From assembly GCA_002901265.1 (NCBI GenBank), contig PPHI01000039.1, positions 62,001 through 126,000 on the forward strand: a stretch of DNA of 64,000 bases, written 5' to 3'. Under the pieces are notes generated by a model, which saw only the letters and a list, made by a program, of their open reading frames with translations, had not been told where the DNA came from and searched no databases. This DNA is from Rhodopirellula baltica (lineage in GTDB: Bacteria > Planctomycetota > Planctomycetia > Pirellulales > Pirellulaceae). The translations under genes and the position numbers were made by a program. This document shows, one piece after another, positions 8,336 to 17,706 of this stretch. The first letter of the stretch is position 1. Every line of letters starts with the position of its first letter.

Positions 8336-9766
8336 TTAGCTGCGGACCGCAAACAAGGCAAAGCGAAGCCGAGCGCGGTTGCCGTCCGGCAAAACCACAT
8401 CCAGGTGCCTCGCTCCCGTTAGTTCGTCAAAGTTCCGCACACGCATCGCGATCGTTTGCGTCCGCCGAATCTCTGCCCAAGCCGGCGACTCGTAATCGTC
8501 TTGCGAGACTTTGTAGTACGTCCAGTATTGACGCGAAGGCAGATCTGGAATCGTCGTGTTGACGATCTCACGTTTCAGGCCACTTTGACGAATGTGAAAA
8601 TAGTTCTCGACTTGTTCCGCACTGGCGAACACCCAATACCACTCCGGCGAGTGTTCGAGAAGTTCCAGCATCGTCGATTCACTCGCACCGCCACGTTCGA
8701 CGCCCAAATACCATTCCCATCCTGGATCGAACCATTCCGGTCCCAGCTTGGCAACCATTGTCGATCCGTGACCGTCAAAGTTCGCTCGCAAGTACTCGTC
8801 AAACTGAGTGGCATAGATGATGCCCAAGATCTTTTCGCGGATGTCTGCGAAGATAAACCCGAGATTGTCGTGGTCATAGGGCTCGACATCGATCGCGCGA
8901 CGCTGTGGACCAAAGATCGACAACCGCCCCAGGATCCGCGCAAGTTCGCTGTAGGCGTCGAATGGATGAACGCCTTGTGCCGGTGCCATCACATCAAGAG
9001 TGCAGTACGCTTCATTTAAGCGATCCAGCATGCTGACCCGGCCTGAGTCAGCCGGCTCTAAACTGTGTCGCCCCACACTCAATTGACGAACCGGTTCGCT
9101 AAGCACGTCCATATTGCCGCTCAACACATCGCGAATGCCCTGTAGGTAATGGCGACGCAAAAACGGCCAAGACTGTGTCGACAGGATCGGCGGAATGTAC
9201 TGCTCGTCAATCACTGGCTGGACGTCTCGATCACTCGCGCTTCGCACCCGAGCGACAGGAATGACTTCGTAGCCAGACGTTTCTTCACCGACCAGCAACC
9301 GTAGATTCAATTTGCGAAACTCGATCGGCTGACCATTCGCTTGGCCATTCTCGTCAGCGATTTGTGATTGGACACGCGAATAGCGAGTGAAATCACTGCC
9401 GCCGTTTTGCCCGACGTTGCTTCCGCCAAGATTCAACTTTGGCACGCCAACGTAAATCATTAGCGTATTGTCACCGTCAGCATCAGCCTGGCTATCAAAC
9501 GCTTGCTTCAGATCGATTTCTAACTCTTGCCCATTTTCCAATCGAACAAGAGTCCCATCGTGAAGCCGCGCGTCAAGCTCTTCAACGCGGAACCGACCAC
9601 TCGCCAAAGCGTCTTTGCTGTAGCTAAACGCCCGCAATCCATAGTTGTACGGATGGTCCCAACTTTCAGACGTGTGGCAGACCTCCATCCAATGCCGATC
9701 TGCGGCTTGGAAGTGCTGCGGACGGACGAACAGTCCTTGATACCAATGAACGGGTGGATTTCTCAT
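8336..9766 (-). CDS. tssK: Type VI secretion baseplate protein TssK
   Basis: TssK trimers join the baseplate wedges to the membrane complex. The start chosen here (9766) gives the family's N-terminal signature almost at once: VHWYQGLFVRPQHFQAADRHW. A longer start at 9826 adds 20 residues, mostly Pro-rich and without support. The shoulder and neck regions follow, for example VPKLNLGG, LLVGEETSGYEVIPVARV and IPPILSTQSWPFLRRHYLQGI, then a C-terminal domain of the usual length (476 residues in total). The gene heads the minus-strand run tssK-tssL-tssM-like and diverges from the beta-barrel-like gene at 10110. Confidence 0.92.
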   Translation of the reverse strand: MRNPPVHWYQGLFVRPQHFQAADRHWMEVCHTSESWDHPYNYGLRAFSYSKDALASGRFRVEELDARLHDGTLVRLENGQELEIDLKQAFDSQADADGDNTLMIYVGVPKLNLGGSNVGQNGGSDFTRYSRVQSQIADENGQANGQPIEFRKLNLRLLVGEETSGYEVIPVARVRSASDRDVQPVIDEQYIPPILSTQSWPFLRRHYLQGIRDVLSGNMDVLSEPVRQLSVGRHSLEPADSGRVSMLDRLNEAYCTLDVMAPAQGVHPFDAYSELARILGRLSIFGPQRRAIDVEPYDHDNLGFIFADIREKILGIIYATQFDEYLRANFDGHGSTMVAKLGPEWFDPGWEWYLGVERGGASESTMLELLEHSPEWYWVFASAEQVENYFHIRQSGLKREIVNTTIPDLPSRQYWTYYKVSQDDYESPAWAEIRRTQTIAMRVRNFDELTGARHLDVVLPDGNRARLRFALFAVRS

Positions 9767-10109
9767 TCGCCCCGTAGGCCTCGAACAAGCTGGTGGTGCC
9801 GGGAAGGGAGGGTTGGGTATTGCCAAATTGACGAACTGCGCTAATCACAAGCCTGTCACGGCGATCTGGGAGGACCTGGCAAGCTGTGCAGATTCGGCAA
9901 TGCAACGAAATCTTCTTTCGGCACTGCGGCCGTCTATCCCCTGACCCTCAGGGGTATTCCGTGCACATTTCGCCGCTCAGGTACCCGATAACCGAACGAA
10001 CTTGCCCAGAAATCATGACCGATACCCCAAGATTGACCGATACAACGATCAAGGTTGATAGGTTGCACCCGGGTACCGCCGACTACGCACTCGTTGTTTC
10101 AGAGAATCT
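9767..10109. other. Divergent intergenic region between tssK and the beta-barrel gene
   Basis: This 343-base stretch separates two divergent starts and should hold promoters for both. No open frame with a credible protein was seen. A perfect 7+7 inverted repeat lies at 9938-9954. A TTGACC box at about 10034 on the plus strand has no convincing -10 partner at the usual spacing, so no promoter is claimed. Confidence 0.5.
9938..9954. repeat. Perfect inverted repeat (7 bp arms, 3 base loop)
   Basis: The arms CCCCTGA and TCAGGGG flank a CCC loop. It sits near the centre of the divergent region between tssK and the beta-barrel gene, with no T-run on either side, so an operator or short RNA hairpin is more likely than a terminator. 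No binding protein can be named. Confidence 0.5.
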
Positions 10110-11456
10110 GTGTCCTCGCGTCGAAAACGTTCCCTTCGCTTAGCCTTGTTCACCTTAGTGACCGGCTTCTCGCTCGTGGCACGCCCGCAGCAGGCTCTTG
10201 CACAAGCGGACGATTTGATTCCCACAATCGATGCGGCCGACACGACACCTTCATGGCTCCGCTCAACACCGGGCATCGGATCAGACCGACCACGACTGGT
10301 CTTCCAGCCTGCGGTCCCGTCCCACGATGCATCCGGGTTGCCGATCCTGCACCCGCAAGTTCAAGTCGCAGAAGCTGACGACAACTTCGTCGTACCCTCG
10401 CTGTCATCGGATAGCGAAATCGAACTCTACAAACAGACATCTGCTCCGGTCGAATTCGAAGACGGTCGAGTCGATCTCGAACTGCTTTCCGAAGCACCGG
10501 AGTCCTGGGCAAGTGACTCGATTCACGACGCGGCACCGTCGCTAACCAAGCAACGACGCACACCGTTCCGCAATGCATTCGACCGACTTCGCACCAAACT
10601 CGCCATCGCTAGGTGCCGCGACTTTGGCGTCGGCGTCGAGCGACTGCCTTTTGCGATGCATGAAATGGATTCCGCACGCCCATCGAACAATGTGCGATTT
10701 CGATTCGAAGCAGGCTACAACTGGGAATACCCAGACCGCGCTGAATTCTTTTGGTCGCGAATGGGCAGCAAAGGACCGCCGCTGACCTACCCGGTTGAAA
10801 GCTCGGTGGATTACCAGGACTTGCGTGTCGCCATCGAACTTGGCGGCGCAAAGTTTTCGGCAACAACTGAACTGCCGCTACGCTTCATCAATCCGACAGA
10901 ACTGAGCAATACCGGCAGCCTGGGCGACATGGCGCTCACGACCAAAACAGTCATGCTCGATGGCGAATCTCTGCTTCTCACCCAAGTTTTTCGCACCCAA
11001 CTAGCAACTGGCACCGCGAAATCGGGACGTGGCAACGGCCACGTCTCAATGGAGCCCGGGTTCGTTGCCGCATACCGCTACAGCAAACGAACGCTGCTAC
11101 AAAGTGAACTTAAACTCTGGTTCCCGGTCGGAGGCGAGCCAAGCTTTTCTGGCCCTGTCCTTCGATACGGCTTTGGTGTTGGCCATGTCCTCTACGACAG
11201 CGATACCTTTTCCGTGATCCCAACCTTCGAAATGGTTGGCTGGTCTGTCCTCAACGCCCAAAAAACTGGATCACTCGGCCAAGCGATCACCGTTGACGGG
11301 GAAAACATCATCAACCTCTTCCCCGGCATTCGAATTGTCCGCGACTCGGGCGGTGAATACGGCCTGTTCGAATTGGGAATTGGCGGTGGCACAACGGTCA
11401 CAACCAGCCACTGGTACGAAAACATGATCCGAATGGACCTGCGTTGGTCCTTCTAA
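10110..11456 (+). CDS. Putative secreted outer-membrane beta-barrel protein
   Basis: The 448-residue product starts with GTG. It has a typical signal peptide (basic SRRKRSLRL, hydrophobic core LALFTLVTGFSLVA, probable cleavage after QQALA near residue 31). Residues about 35-150 look disordered and acidic. From about 180 on the sequence alternates short amphipathic strands rich in aromatic residues and Gly (VRFRFEAGYNWEYPD, HVSMEPGFVAAYRYS, VLRYGFGVGHVLY). It ends in WSF, and a terminal Phe is common in outer-membrane barrels. No named family was recognised. It diverges from tssK and lies inside the type VI locus, so a role as an outer-membrane partner of that system is possible but only inferred. 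Confidence 0.6.
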   Translation: MSSRRKRSLRLALFTLVTGFSLVARPQQALAQADDLIPTIDAADTTPSWLRSTPGIGSDRPRLVFQPAVPSHDASGLPILHPQVQVAEADDNFVVPSLSSDSEIELYKQTSAPVEFEDGRVDLELLSEAPESWASDSIHDAAPSLTKQRRTPFRNAFDRLRTKLAIARCRDFGVGVERLPFAMHEMDSARPSNNVRFRFEAGYNWEYPDRAEFFWSRMGSKGPPLTYPVESSVDYQDLRVAIELGGAKFSATTELPLRFINPTELSNTGSLGDMALTTKTVMLDGESLLLTQVFRTQLATGTAKSGRGNGHVSMEPGFVAAYRYSKRTLLQSELKLWFPVGGEPSFSGPVLRYGFGVGHVLYDSDTFSVIPTFEMVGWSVLNAQKTGSLGQAITVDGENIINLFPGIRIVRDSGGEYGLFELGIGGGTTVTTSHWYENMIRMDLRWSF

Positions 11457-11458
11457 AG

Positions 11459-11482
11459 CCGCACAGTAGATCCCAAGTGCGG
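11459..11482 (+). terminator. Possible hairpin after the beta-barrel gene
   Basis: The arms CCGCAC and GTGCGG, extendable by a G-U and an A-U pair, lie just after the stop codon at 11456. The 12-base loop is large and there is no good T-run, so it is a weak terminator candidate. Confidence 0.3.
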
Positions 11483-11530
11483 TTAGCGGCATGTCGATTT
11501 CAGAACGCCCCGCTCACTATCCCGCCGACT

Positions 11531-11572
11531 GCTCCGCAAAAGCTGCGATAGCAAACGCTACTTCGGCGGAGC
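11531..11572. repeat. Nested inverted repeat in a convergent intergenic region
   Basis: Outer arms GCTCCGC (11531-11537) and GCGGAGC (11566-11572) enclose an inner hairpin TAGC-AAAC-GCTA. It lies between two converging genes. Directly after it is GCGAAAGGCGAC, a 12-base string that recurs at 36098-36109 in another convergent gap. It could be a REP-type element or a rho-independent signal without U-tract. Confidence 0.45.
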
Positions 11573-11602
11573 GAAAGGCGACACCCGAAAGTGAACAGCC
11601 TA

Positions 11603-14600
11603 TTAGCGTCCGCTGACCACATCAACTGGGATCAGGCCATCATTGGCGGGCACCGGGATCTCGACGGCACCATGCGGCATCGTCCAGGCCCCCTCAACGT
11701 CCGTCGCCTTCTTTGAGAGTCTAAACGCAATCGACTCAGTCGACGCGTCACCTGACACCCAAAACGTATGGACGGCGATTCCGAGTTTGGAATCATATCG
11801 CCGCTCAATGGACACTGGAGATACAGCGGAGTCGCCTGGCAGCTCTACCTTGACTGCACTGACATCCATGCCAGACGCACCGAAGATCAGAACGCAACGA
11901 ACACCCTGGAGTTCAAACGTCTGATCAGTATCAACCAGACGCATCTCAAGGCGAATGTCCTCGCCAAACAACTGTGGCTGCTTCTGACGATCCACGAACG
12001 GCACCTCGATTGACGGCCGAGCCTTCGCAGGACGCCCGCCATCTTCAACCTCTGGCGAATTCAACTGAAGCCCGGAGCCTGCTCGGCGATCGGCCTGCGT
12101 ACGCTGACTCACCCAAGCGTTGATCTTTGCAGAATTCGCCGCCGGCGGCCAATCATTGGCTTGGAACATCATTACAGGAACCGACACATTGCTTTTAAAA
12201 ACACGATCGTTGAAAACGTATGCGTCACCGACGGATTTGCCGTCGCGATTAGTCGGCTGAACTTCAAACCAATAGCCATCAGGCCGCGACGTTGGTTTCC
12301 ACAGACCGGCAGTGTGGCTCGACTTCCGTTGCAACGAAACCATGAAAGAGACTGCCGATCGCTGCCGCCGGGGTTGATGCAAACGCAACACCAAGTCGGC
12401 GCCCACACCATTTCGCTCGACAAGCTCGACTTGCTCCACCACGTTTTGATCAAACGGATACGAACAAAGCTCGCCAAGTTGGTTCTCCAGATAAAGCTGA
12501 ATCGATTCACCACCCTCGAGAAGCAACCCTTCACTCGCCGCCGGAAAGCTTGGATCTGAATCAACCTTCACTCGATATTCTTCAGCTCCGCCCTCAGCAA
12601 CCTGAACCTGAACGGACTGGCCTACAGGGACTCGAAATTCCGGCATCTCCGAACTTGATTGACTTGCGATCGAATAGCTACGCCGACGCAGCAGTTCTGC
12701 AAGCGTTTGCTTTAAATTTGTCGAACTATCGAGTACATGGAACTGCCCACCGGTTGCGTGACTGAGCTGCTCAAATTCAGCAGCGGCTCCTGCATCACGC
12801 TTTGCATCAAAACCGAGCCCGAGGATGTGAATCGGAACGCGGCGTGAACTCCATGCGGAATGCACATCCGCTTGCGACGTTGGCAAATTCGAAACATCGC
12901 CCGGCGGCGTATATTGATAGTTTTCGCCATCGGTAATCACGACGATGTGCGAATCACCACTAGTGCCCCCTTCGCTAAACTCACCCAGCGCCTGCTCCAC
13001 GGCAAGATACAGCGGGGATTGGCCCCATCCATTCAGCTGGCCGAGCCTTTCTGATATTGCCGCGGTAGCGACAAGGTCAAGATGCGAAAGCGACTGAAAG
13101 ACTTCAACATCTCGGCTCGGAAGAATTGAATCCGGCACCAGTCCGAAGAGATCGGGACGAGTCACAATGCGAAGCGGCGGCGTTGTACTCCACCCAACAC
13201 GATGCCCAAACGCTCGCACACTTGTTCGCGAGTCGCCGCGTTCGGCAAGATCCAACAGCATGGAGGATAACGCGTCTTTTGCGACATCAATTTTCGAATC
13301 GCTAGCGCCCGCCAACTTCTCAGACATACTCGCCGACCCATCGATCACAAATGCGACTGAGATGCCTGCCGATTGCGCATTGACCGTGACCTCGCTGACC
13401 GTTGAATGTTGCGGCTTGACCTCCACTGCAACTCCACCAACACGCTGCACTTTTACCGGGGCAGCAAACTCGTGCCCCCGAACGACTGCCCGTACCGCAA
13501 GCAAGCTCAACTGCGGACTTGAATCCGGCTTCATTGAGAGCTCGAAATTCGATCCCGACGTCCCAAGCTGGTACCAATCCTGGGGAACGATTTCAGCCAC
13601 GTCGACAGCGCTTCCACTTCGGAAAACCTTCACTGCGGCCAATGCGTCCGCGATCTCATTCGGCACAGCGTCCGCCGATGACAACATGACTTCGCTTCGA
13701 ATCAAGTCACGGTCATCAATCTGAATCCCCGGGGACGCCTTCGTCGCCAAAGCTCCGGGGACCAGCGTTGACAACTGAGAAGAACGTGAGCGAACAACGC
13801 TGACCTCCTGATCTGCAACGTCCAACCATCGCTGCTTCTCCTGATCGCCCAGTCCTAACGTCGACGTCGCAACTAACAGTGGAACCGTATCGCAGCAAGC
13901 GTCACTCGCGGTTGCGAAAAAAGCCTTGTCCGTGCCCGCAGGTCCCCAGCAATCATCCAACGCTCGACTCGCCAGGGCGATCAACAGAAACTGCGAATCG
14001 ACAGCGCGAAGCTCTACCAGACATGCAGAAGTCCCTTTCGGCATCCACAGCGACGCGGCATTCCTGAAACGCAACGTGGCTGCGAAACAATCAGCACGAA
14101 ACTTCGATAGTTTATCCTTCTCGACTGCTTGGACGACCGACTCTCGCACAGCATCTACAAACCGCCCGACCGATGTCTGCTCCGCGGTCGCAACCTTCGC
14201 ATCGCTATTTGAGGGGAGTGCCAGGATCTCATCGAGCGGATGACCAACCCACTTCGCCTGAATCGCCGCGTAGTCACTTGCAGCAAGGACCGACGCACCC
14301 GCTTCGCCGTCACCGGATTTGACCTTGCTCGTCGCCAATTCCGTCACGAGCTGACGCCGACGCGCTCGTAGCGCTGTCCGATCACTTACCGACAAACTAG
14401 GAATCGACAGCAAAGCATGCATTCGATCAACGGCAAGTGCATCACCCGAGTCAGCATGCTGAGCAACCAAGCCAACTGCTTCAGTCACTTGATTCCGCAA
14501 GACATCATACGATCGGCTTAGACGCTCGAACCGTCCGACAATCTGGCTATCAAGCGTTTGGGATGAGTCGCGATTCCCGATCAGCTCCGCCAATTCGGTC

Positions 14601-16492
14601 GATTCCTTCATCGCGTCAATCGCCTGGCTGATTGCCTGTTGGTCAGTTTCCGCAAACCGTGCATGCCGCAGAGGATTGCTCAACCATGCTGCCAACGTCG
14701 GGACAACGGATCCGATTTCGTCACAAAGTATCTGAAACTTCGCAAGCCGCTGACTCTCTTTACCAAGCTCGTCGAGCTTGCCAGCGAGCACATCTTGATG
14801 CGTGGATAAATCGCCACTGTCGATCGAGAAGGTCTTGTCTTCGACCTGCCGCCGAATCACATCGACGTCCCGAAGCGCATCTAGCAGCCGGTGATGTAAT
14901 CGATGATCAACCCCGCCTTCACAAACACGCGGAACACACCAACGATCGACCTGACGGTGCAATTCGAGTGTTCTCGCGGTGGCAACGCCGCGCCCCCAAA
15001 ACATCGGTGTCTGATACCGACTCAACATCCGCGCATACGCAACAGACGAATAATCACTCGGCGAAAGCTTGCCGAACGATTCGATTGCCGCGTGAAGCGA
15101 CACCGGACCAGGCTGATTCGTGAATAAATCCAGTGCATCATCGATGACGCGAAGACGATCCGGCGTCTCACTGCCGAAATACCGCGCCGCCGCAAGCGAA
15201 GGCAAACGAACCGAAGAAGGCAGCGTCTGTACCGTCCCGTCAATCAGCGAACTGTGATGAAAACAATCCTGGTTGGTCGCCGCAAGCTGCTGTCGCTGCG
15301 CGATCGATTCAAAGCGTCCTTCCAGATCGGATTCGACTGTTTTTGCCAAGGCAGCATAACCTGCCCCCGATACGCTGAGCTGTTCCAACCAAATCAACTG
15401 CTGTTCCAACCGACCGAATGCGACCGGCTCCGATTGATAGGCCGCTTGGTTGCGAAGTGAATCCATCGATTTCCACAGCGCGTCCAGCTTCGTATCCGCA
15501 ATGCTCGGCGCTACAGGTTCGACAGTCTGTCCTTTCGCCACGACATTCTCAAACGCGCGGTCAGAGAGCGATCTCAACAACGGAAAGCTGACTTGCGGAT
15601 TTGCCGTTACCAAAGTTGGCGTTTGCAGCGACGAGCAGTTTTGCCGCGACCAGCTTGGAACTTCGCTCGCTAAATACTGCTCCAGCTCGACAAGATCGAC
15701 CCATCCATCGTGATTGCGATCGGCCGCACCTGCAATCGCCAAGTGGAAGTAGTGCCCAAAGACCGACGCCCGCAAAACAGACGATCGCCGCGAGAACTCG
15801 TCATCCTTCGAGCTGAACATGACAGCGACGTTCTGCCCGATGTCGCCCGAATCGAAGCGTTTGCGAATTTGGTCTGTCGCGACGGAGACAAAGTGATTTG
15901 CCTTCAGCCCTAGACTCCAATTCACTTGCATGTGATTGCAATCCAAGATCAACAACGTCTCACGCTGTAGCTTTTGTCTCGACAGACGATCCAACACCTC
16001 TTCAAAGGGAACCCAGGTCGATCGATCGGTGGACGACGCGTCGGACGGCACAAGATAGGCTTGTTCGCCATCACTGATCCCGTGCAAGTTCACCCAGAGG
16101 ATCAAGGGCTGATCAACCCACTGCATATTTGCGTGAGCCACAGATTGATCCAGCCTAGACAGGAGCTCAGTCGCACCTTGAATTGCACTGTCTTCGCCAT
16201 CGAGCGAGATCGTCTGCCGATCAAGCCCTTTTAATCGCGCGATGTCCTCCGCAGCCCAACCGACCGGCGCAAGCGGCACTGAATAGGGCGCCGCCGTGAA
16301 CACCAACAGCGGCGTTCGCTTGGGCGCCAGTGTCAGCAGCCACACCAAAGCAACAAACAAAAGGCTCGACAGAACAATCAAAACCGGCCAAAAGTGACGG
16401 GCAAGCCACAATCGAATCGCTGCAACTCGATGGGTGCGTTTCGCGCTTTCGCCCTGCCATTGATGCTGCGAGGACAACTCGGAAGTAGACAT
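11603..16492 (-). CDS. Giant membrane-anchored caspase-like and vWA-domain protein
   Basis: The 1629-residue protein has a basic N-terminus and one membrane helix (about 34-55), which should place the rest outside the cytoplasm. Residues about 60-280 resemble a caspase/C14 peptidase fold: a strand ending in NLHG (His137), then LILDC (Cys185), spaced as in a catalytic dyad. The Cys is followed by NHM rather than the usual small-residue loop. A canonical EF-hand loop (D258, N260, D262, G263, D266, E269) follows. A long helical region runs to about 1000. A von Willebrand A domain starts near 1045 with a MIDAS-type DGSAS and later VVITDGEN. The C-terminus is beta-rich. Peptidase activity is inferred, not shown. 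The gene ends a minus-strand run after the lipoprotein and the paralogue at 17707, inside the type VI locus. Confidence 0.7.
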   Translation of the reverse strand: MSTSELSSQHQWQGESAKRTHRVAAIRLWLARHFWPVLIVLSSLLFVALVWLLTLAPKRTPLLVFTAAPYSVPLAPVGWAAEDIARLKGLDRQTISLDGEDSAIQGATELLSRLDQSVAHANMQWVDQPLILWVNLHGISDGEQAYLVPSDASSTDRSTWVPFEEVLDRLSRQKLQRETLLILDCNHMQVNWSLGLKANHFVSVATDQIRKRFDSGDIGQNVAVMFSSKDDEFSRRSSVLRASVFGHYFHLAIAGAADRNHDGWVDLVELEQYLASEVPSWSRQNCSSLQTPTLVTANPQVSFPLLRSLSDRAFENVVAKGQTVEPVAPSIADTKLDALWKSMDSLRNQAAYQSEPVAFGRLEQQLIWLEQLSVSGAGYAALAKTVESDLEGRFESIAQRQQLAATNQDCFHHSSLIDGTVQTLPSSVRLPSLAAARYFGSETPDRLRVIDDALDLFTNQPGPVSLHAAIESFGKLSPSDYSSVAYARMLSRYQTPMFWGRGVATARTLELHRQVDRWCVPRVCEGGVDHRLHHRLLDALRDVDVIRRQVEDKTFSIDSGDLSTHQDVLAGKLDELGKESQRLAKFQILCDEIGSVVPTLAAWLSNPLRHARFAETDQQAISQAIDAMKESTELAELIGNRDSSQTLDSQIVGRFERLSRSYDVLRNQVTEAVGLVAQHADSGDALAVDRMHALLSIPSLSVSDRTALRARRRQLVTELATSKVKSGDGEAGASVLAASDYAAIQAKWVGHPLDEILALPSNSDAKVATAEQTSVGRFVDAVRESVVQAVEKDKLSKFRADCFAATLRFRNAASLWMPKGTSACLVELRAVDSQFLLIALASRALDDCWGPAGTDKAFFATASDACCDTVPLLVATSTLGLGDQEKQRWLDVADQEVSVVRSRSSQLSTLVPGALATKASPGIQIDDRDLIRSEVMLSSADAVPNEIADALAAVKVFRSGSAVDVAEIVPQDWYQLGTSGSNFELSMKPDSSPQLSLLAVRAVVRGHEFAAPVKVQRVGGVAVEVKPQHSTVSEVTVNAQSAGISVAFVIDGSASMSEKLAGASDSKIDVAKDALSSMLLDLAERGDSRTSVRAFGHRVGWSTTPPLRIVTRPDLFGLVPDSILPSRDVEVFQSLSHLDLVATAAISERLGQLNGWGQSPLYLAVEQALGEFSEGGTSGDSHIVVITDGENYQYTPPGDVSNLPTSQADVHSAWSSRRVPIHILGLGFDAKRDAGAAAEFEQLSHATGGQFHVLDSSTNLKQTLAELLRRRSYSIASQSSSEMPEFRVPVGQSVQVQVAEGGAEEYRVKVDSDPSFPAASEGLLLEGGESIQLYLENQLGELCSYPFDQNVVEQVELVERNGVGADLVLRLHQPRRQRSAVSFMVSLQRKSSHTAGLWKPTSRPDGYWFEVQPTNRDGKSVGDAYVFNDRVFKSNVSVPVMMFQANDWPPAANSAKINAWVSQRTQADRRAGSGLQLNSPEVEDGGRPAKARPSIEVPFVDRQKQPQLFGEDIRLEMRLVDTDQTFELQGVRCVLIFGASGMDVSAVKVELPGDSAVSPVSIERRYDSKLGIAVHTFWVSGDASTESIAFRLSKKATDVEGAWTMPHGAVEIPVPANDGLIPVDVVSGR

Positions 16493-16504
16493 TGAACGTG
16501 AAGC

Positions 16505-17515
16505 CTATTGGGGCATTACAAAGCCGACCGGTTTTGCCTGAATCGTCCCTGGAAAGCCTTGCCGACCGAGATCCGATTCCTGGTGGCCGAGACCTGATCC
16601 AATCGCATCCCTTGTGATCCCAGGACCTTGGCTCAAAGCATCTCGCCCAACCGCTTGTTCCAACGAGGCGACCTGAGCGGAAAGACCTTGTGCGACGACC
16701 TCTAAGTCCACGCCTTCCTCTCGTTCGATCACACTTGAAAGCGATGCGTCCGCCGGTTCAGCACTACCATCGATCAACAATTGCTCCCCGGGACCTTCAA
16801 TTGGAACGCCATTTTCCATTTCCGAGGGAACGCCTCCACACTTGCAAATCACCAACCGAGCATTCCTACGAATCCGTGCGGACGACTCAACAAAACAGCC
16901 GGCGTCATCTCGATCGTATGCAACCTGATACAACTTTTTGAGCAGCTTCGGTGTGCAACAGCTGTTCTCTTTGCAACTTTGACAACAGCCGCCGACCGAG
17001 CTCTGTAAGCCGCGCACCACTTCGTATCGAATCTGTTCGCTGCAATCTTCGAGCGCAGCCAACAAAGCATCTTCGGTGTCCGGGTAACATTCGCCGCACC
17101 CTTGGCTAGCGAGATAGCGAATCGCCTTCGCCTTTTGCGGTGCTTTATCTGCTTCAACCTTTGCCTTCGCTGCCGCTTGCACCGCAGGGCTAGCCCCTGG
17201 TTCCATATTGGCCGGATCGGTAATGGACTTGATCGGCGGTTTCGGCTCGAGCCCCGGGAACCGACTCCCCAGTCGGTTGCGAACACACAATGTCGCTTTC
17301 TGCGCCCCGCCGAACACAAGGTCCAATCCCAAAAACTGCGGAAGCGTGACGGGAGGTGGTGACGGAGCAGCGACCGCAACGATCGTCGCACCACCAGCCT
17401 GCGCGCTGGCGGGAGCCGGTGCGGGTGCAGCCGACGGGACGGTTGCACAACCGATCGTCGAAAGCCCTCCGACAAGAAGCATTAATTTCGAAAGGTGATC
17501 GCGGCGCAGGATCAT
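16505..17515 (-). CDS. Cys-rich lipoprotein with HEAT-like region
   Basis: From the ATG at 17515 the protein has 336 residues; the frame can extend to a TTG at 17560, but the ATG gives a normal lipoprotein signal peptide (RRDHLSKLMLLVGGLSTIGC, lipid-bearing Cys23). A Pro/Ala linker follows. The middle has helical pairs such as AIRYLASQGCGECYPD and ALLAALEDCSEQIRYEVVRGLQ that look like HEAT repeats. It is strikingly Cys-rich: CGEC, CCQSC, CC and CKCG motifs suggest disulfides or a bound metal. The last 100 residues are low in structure. It lies only 12 bases upstream of the caspase-vWA gene, so the two are probably cotranscribed and may meet in the periplasm. TssJ is also a lipoprotein, but no resemblance beyond that was seen. 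Confidence 0.6.
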   Translation of the reverse strand: MILRRDHLSKLMLLVGGLSTIGCATVPSAAPAPAPASAQAGGATIVAVAAPSPPPVTLPQFLGLDLVFGGAQKATLCVRNRLGSRFPGLEPKPPIKSITDPANMEPGASPAVQAAAKAKVEADKAPQKAKAIRYLASQGCGECYPDTEDALLAALEDCSEQIRYEVVRGLQSSVGGCCQSCKENSCCTPKLLKKLYQVAYDRDDAGCFVESSARIRRNARLVICKCGGVPSEMENGVPIEGPGEQLLIDGSAEPADASLSSVIEREEGVDLEVVAQGLSAQVASLEQAVGRDALSQGPGITRDAIGSGLGHQESDLGRQGFPGTIQAKPVGFVMPQ

Positions 17516-17706
17516 TCGTCTCGTTGCATTCAGCCTTGGATGTTCACAATTCCGCCGCAATACTGTTGGCGGTCGAGCTGCACATCATGCCGTATCGGTC
17601 GAATCGATCATCGCGTTTAAAAGAACCGACGAAACACTGCCGGACGCACCAATTGTAACCCCTCCCACGGCAAACGCTTTGCCAGCAACTCGCCCTCTGT
17701 TTGCTA

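Noticed and set aside
10034-10062. TTGACC box followed by a TGATAG-like box as a promoter of the barrel gene
   Set aside because: The second box matches the -10 consensus at only two of six positions.
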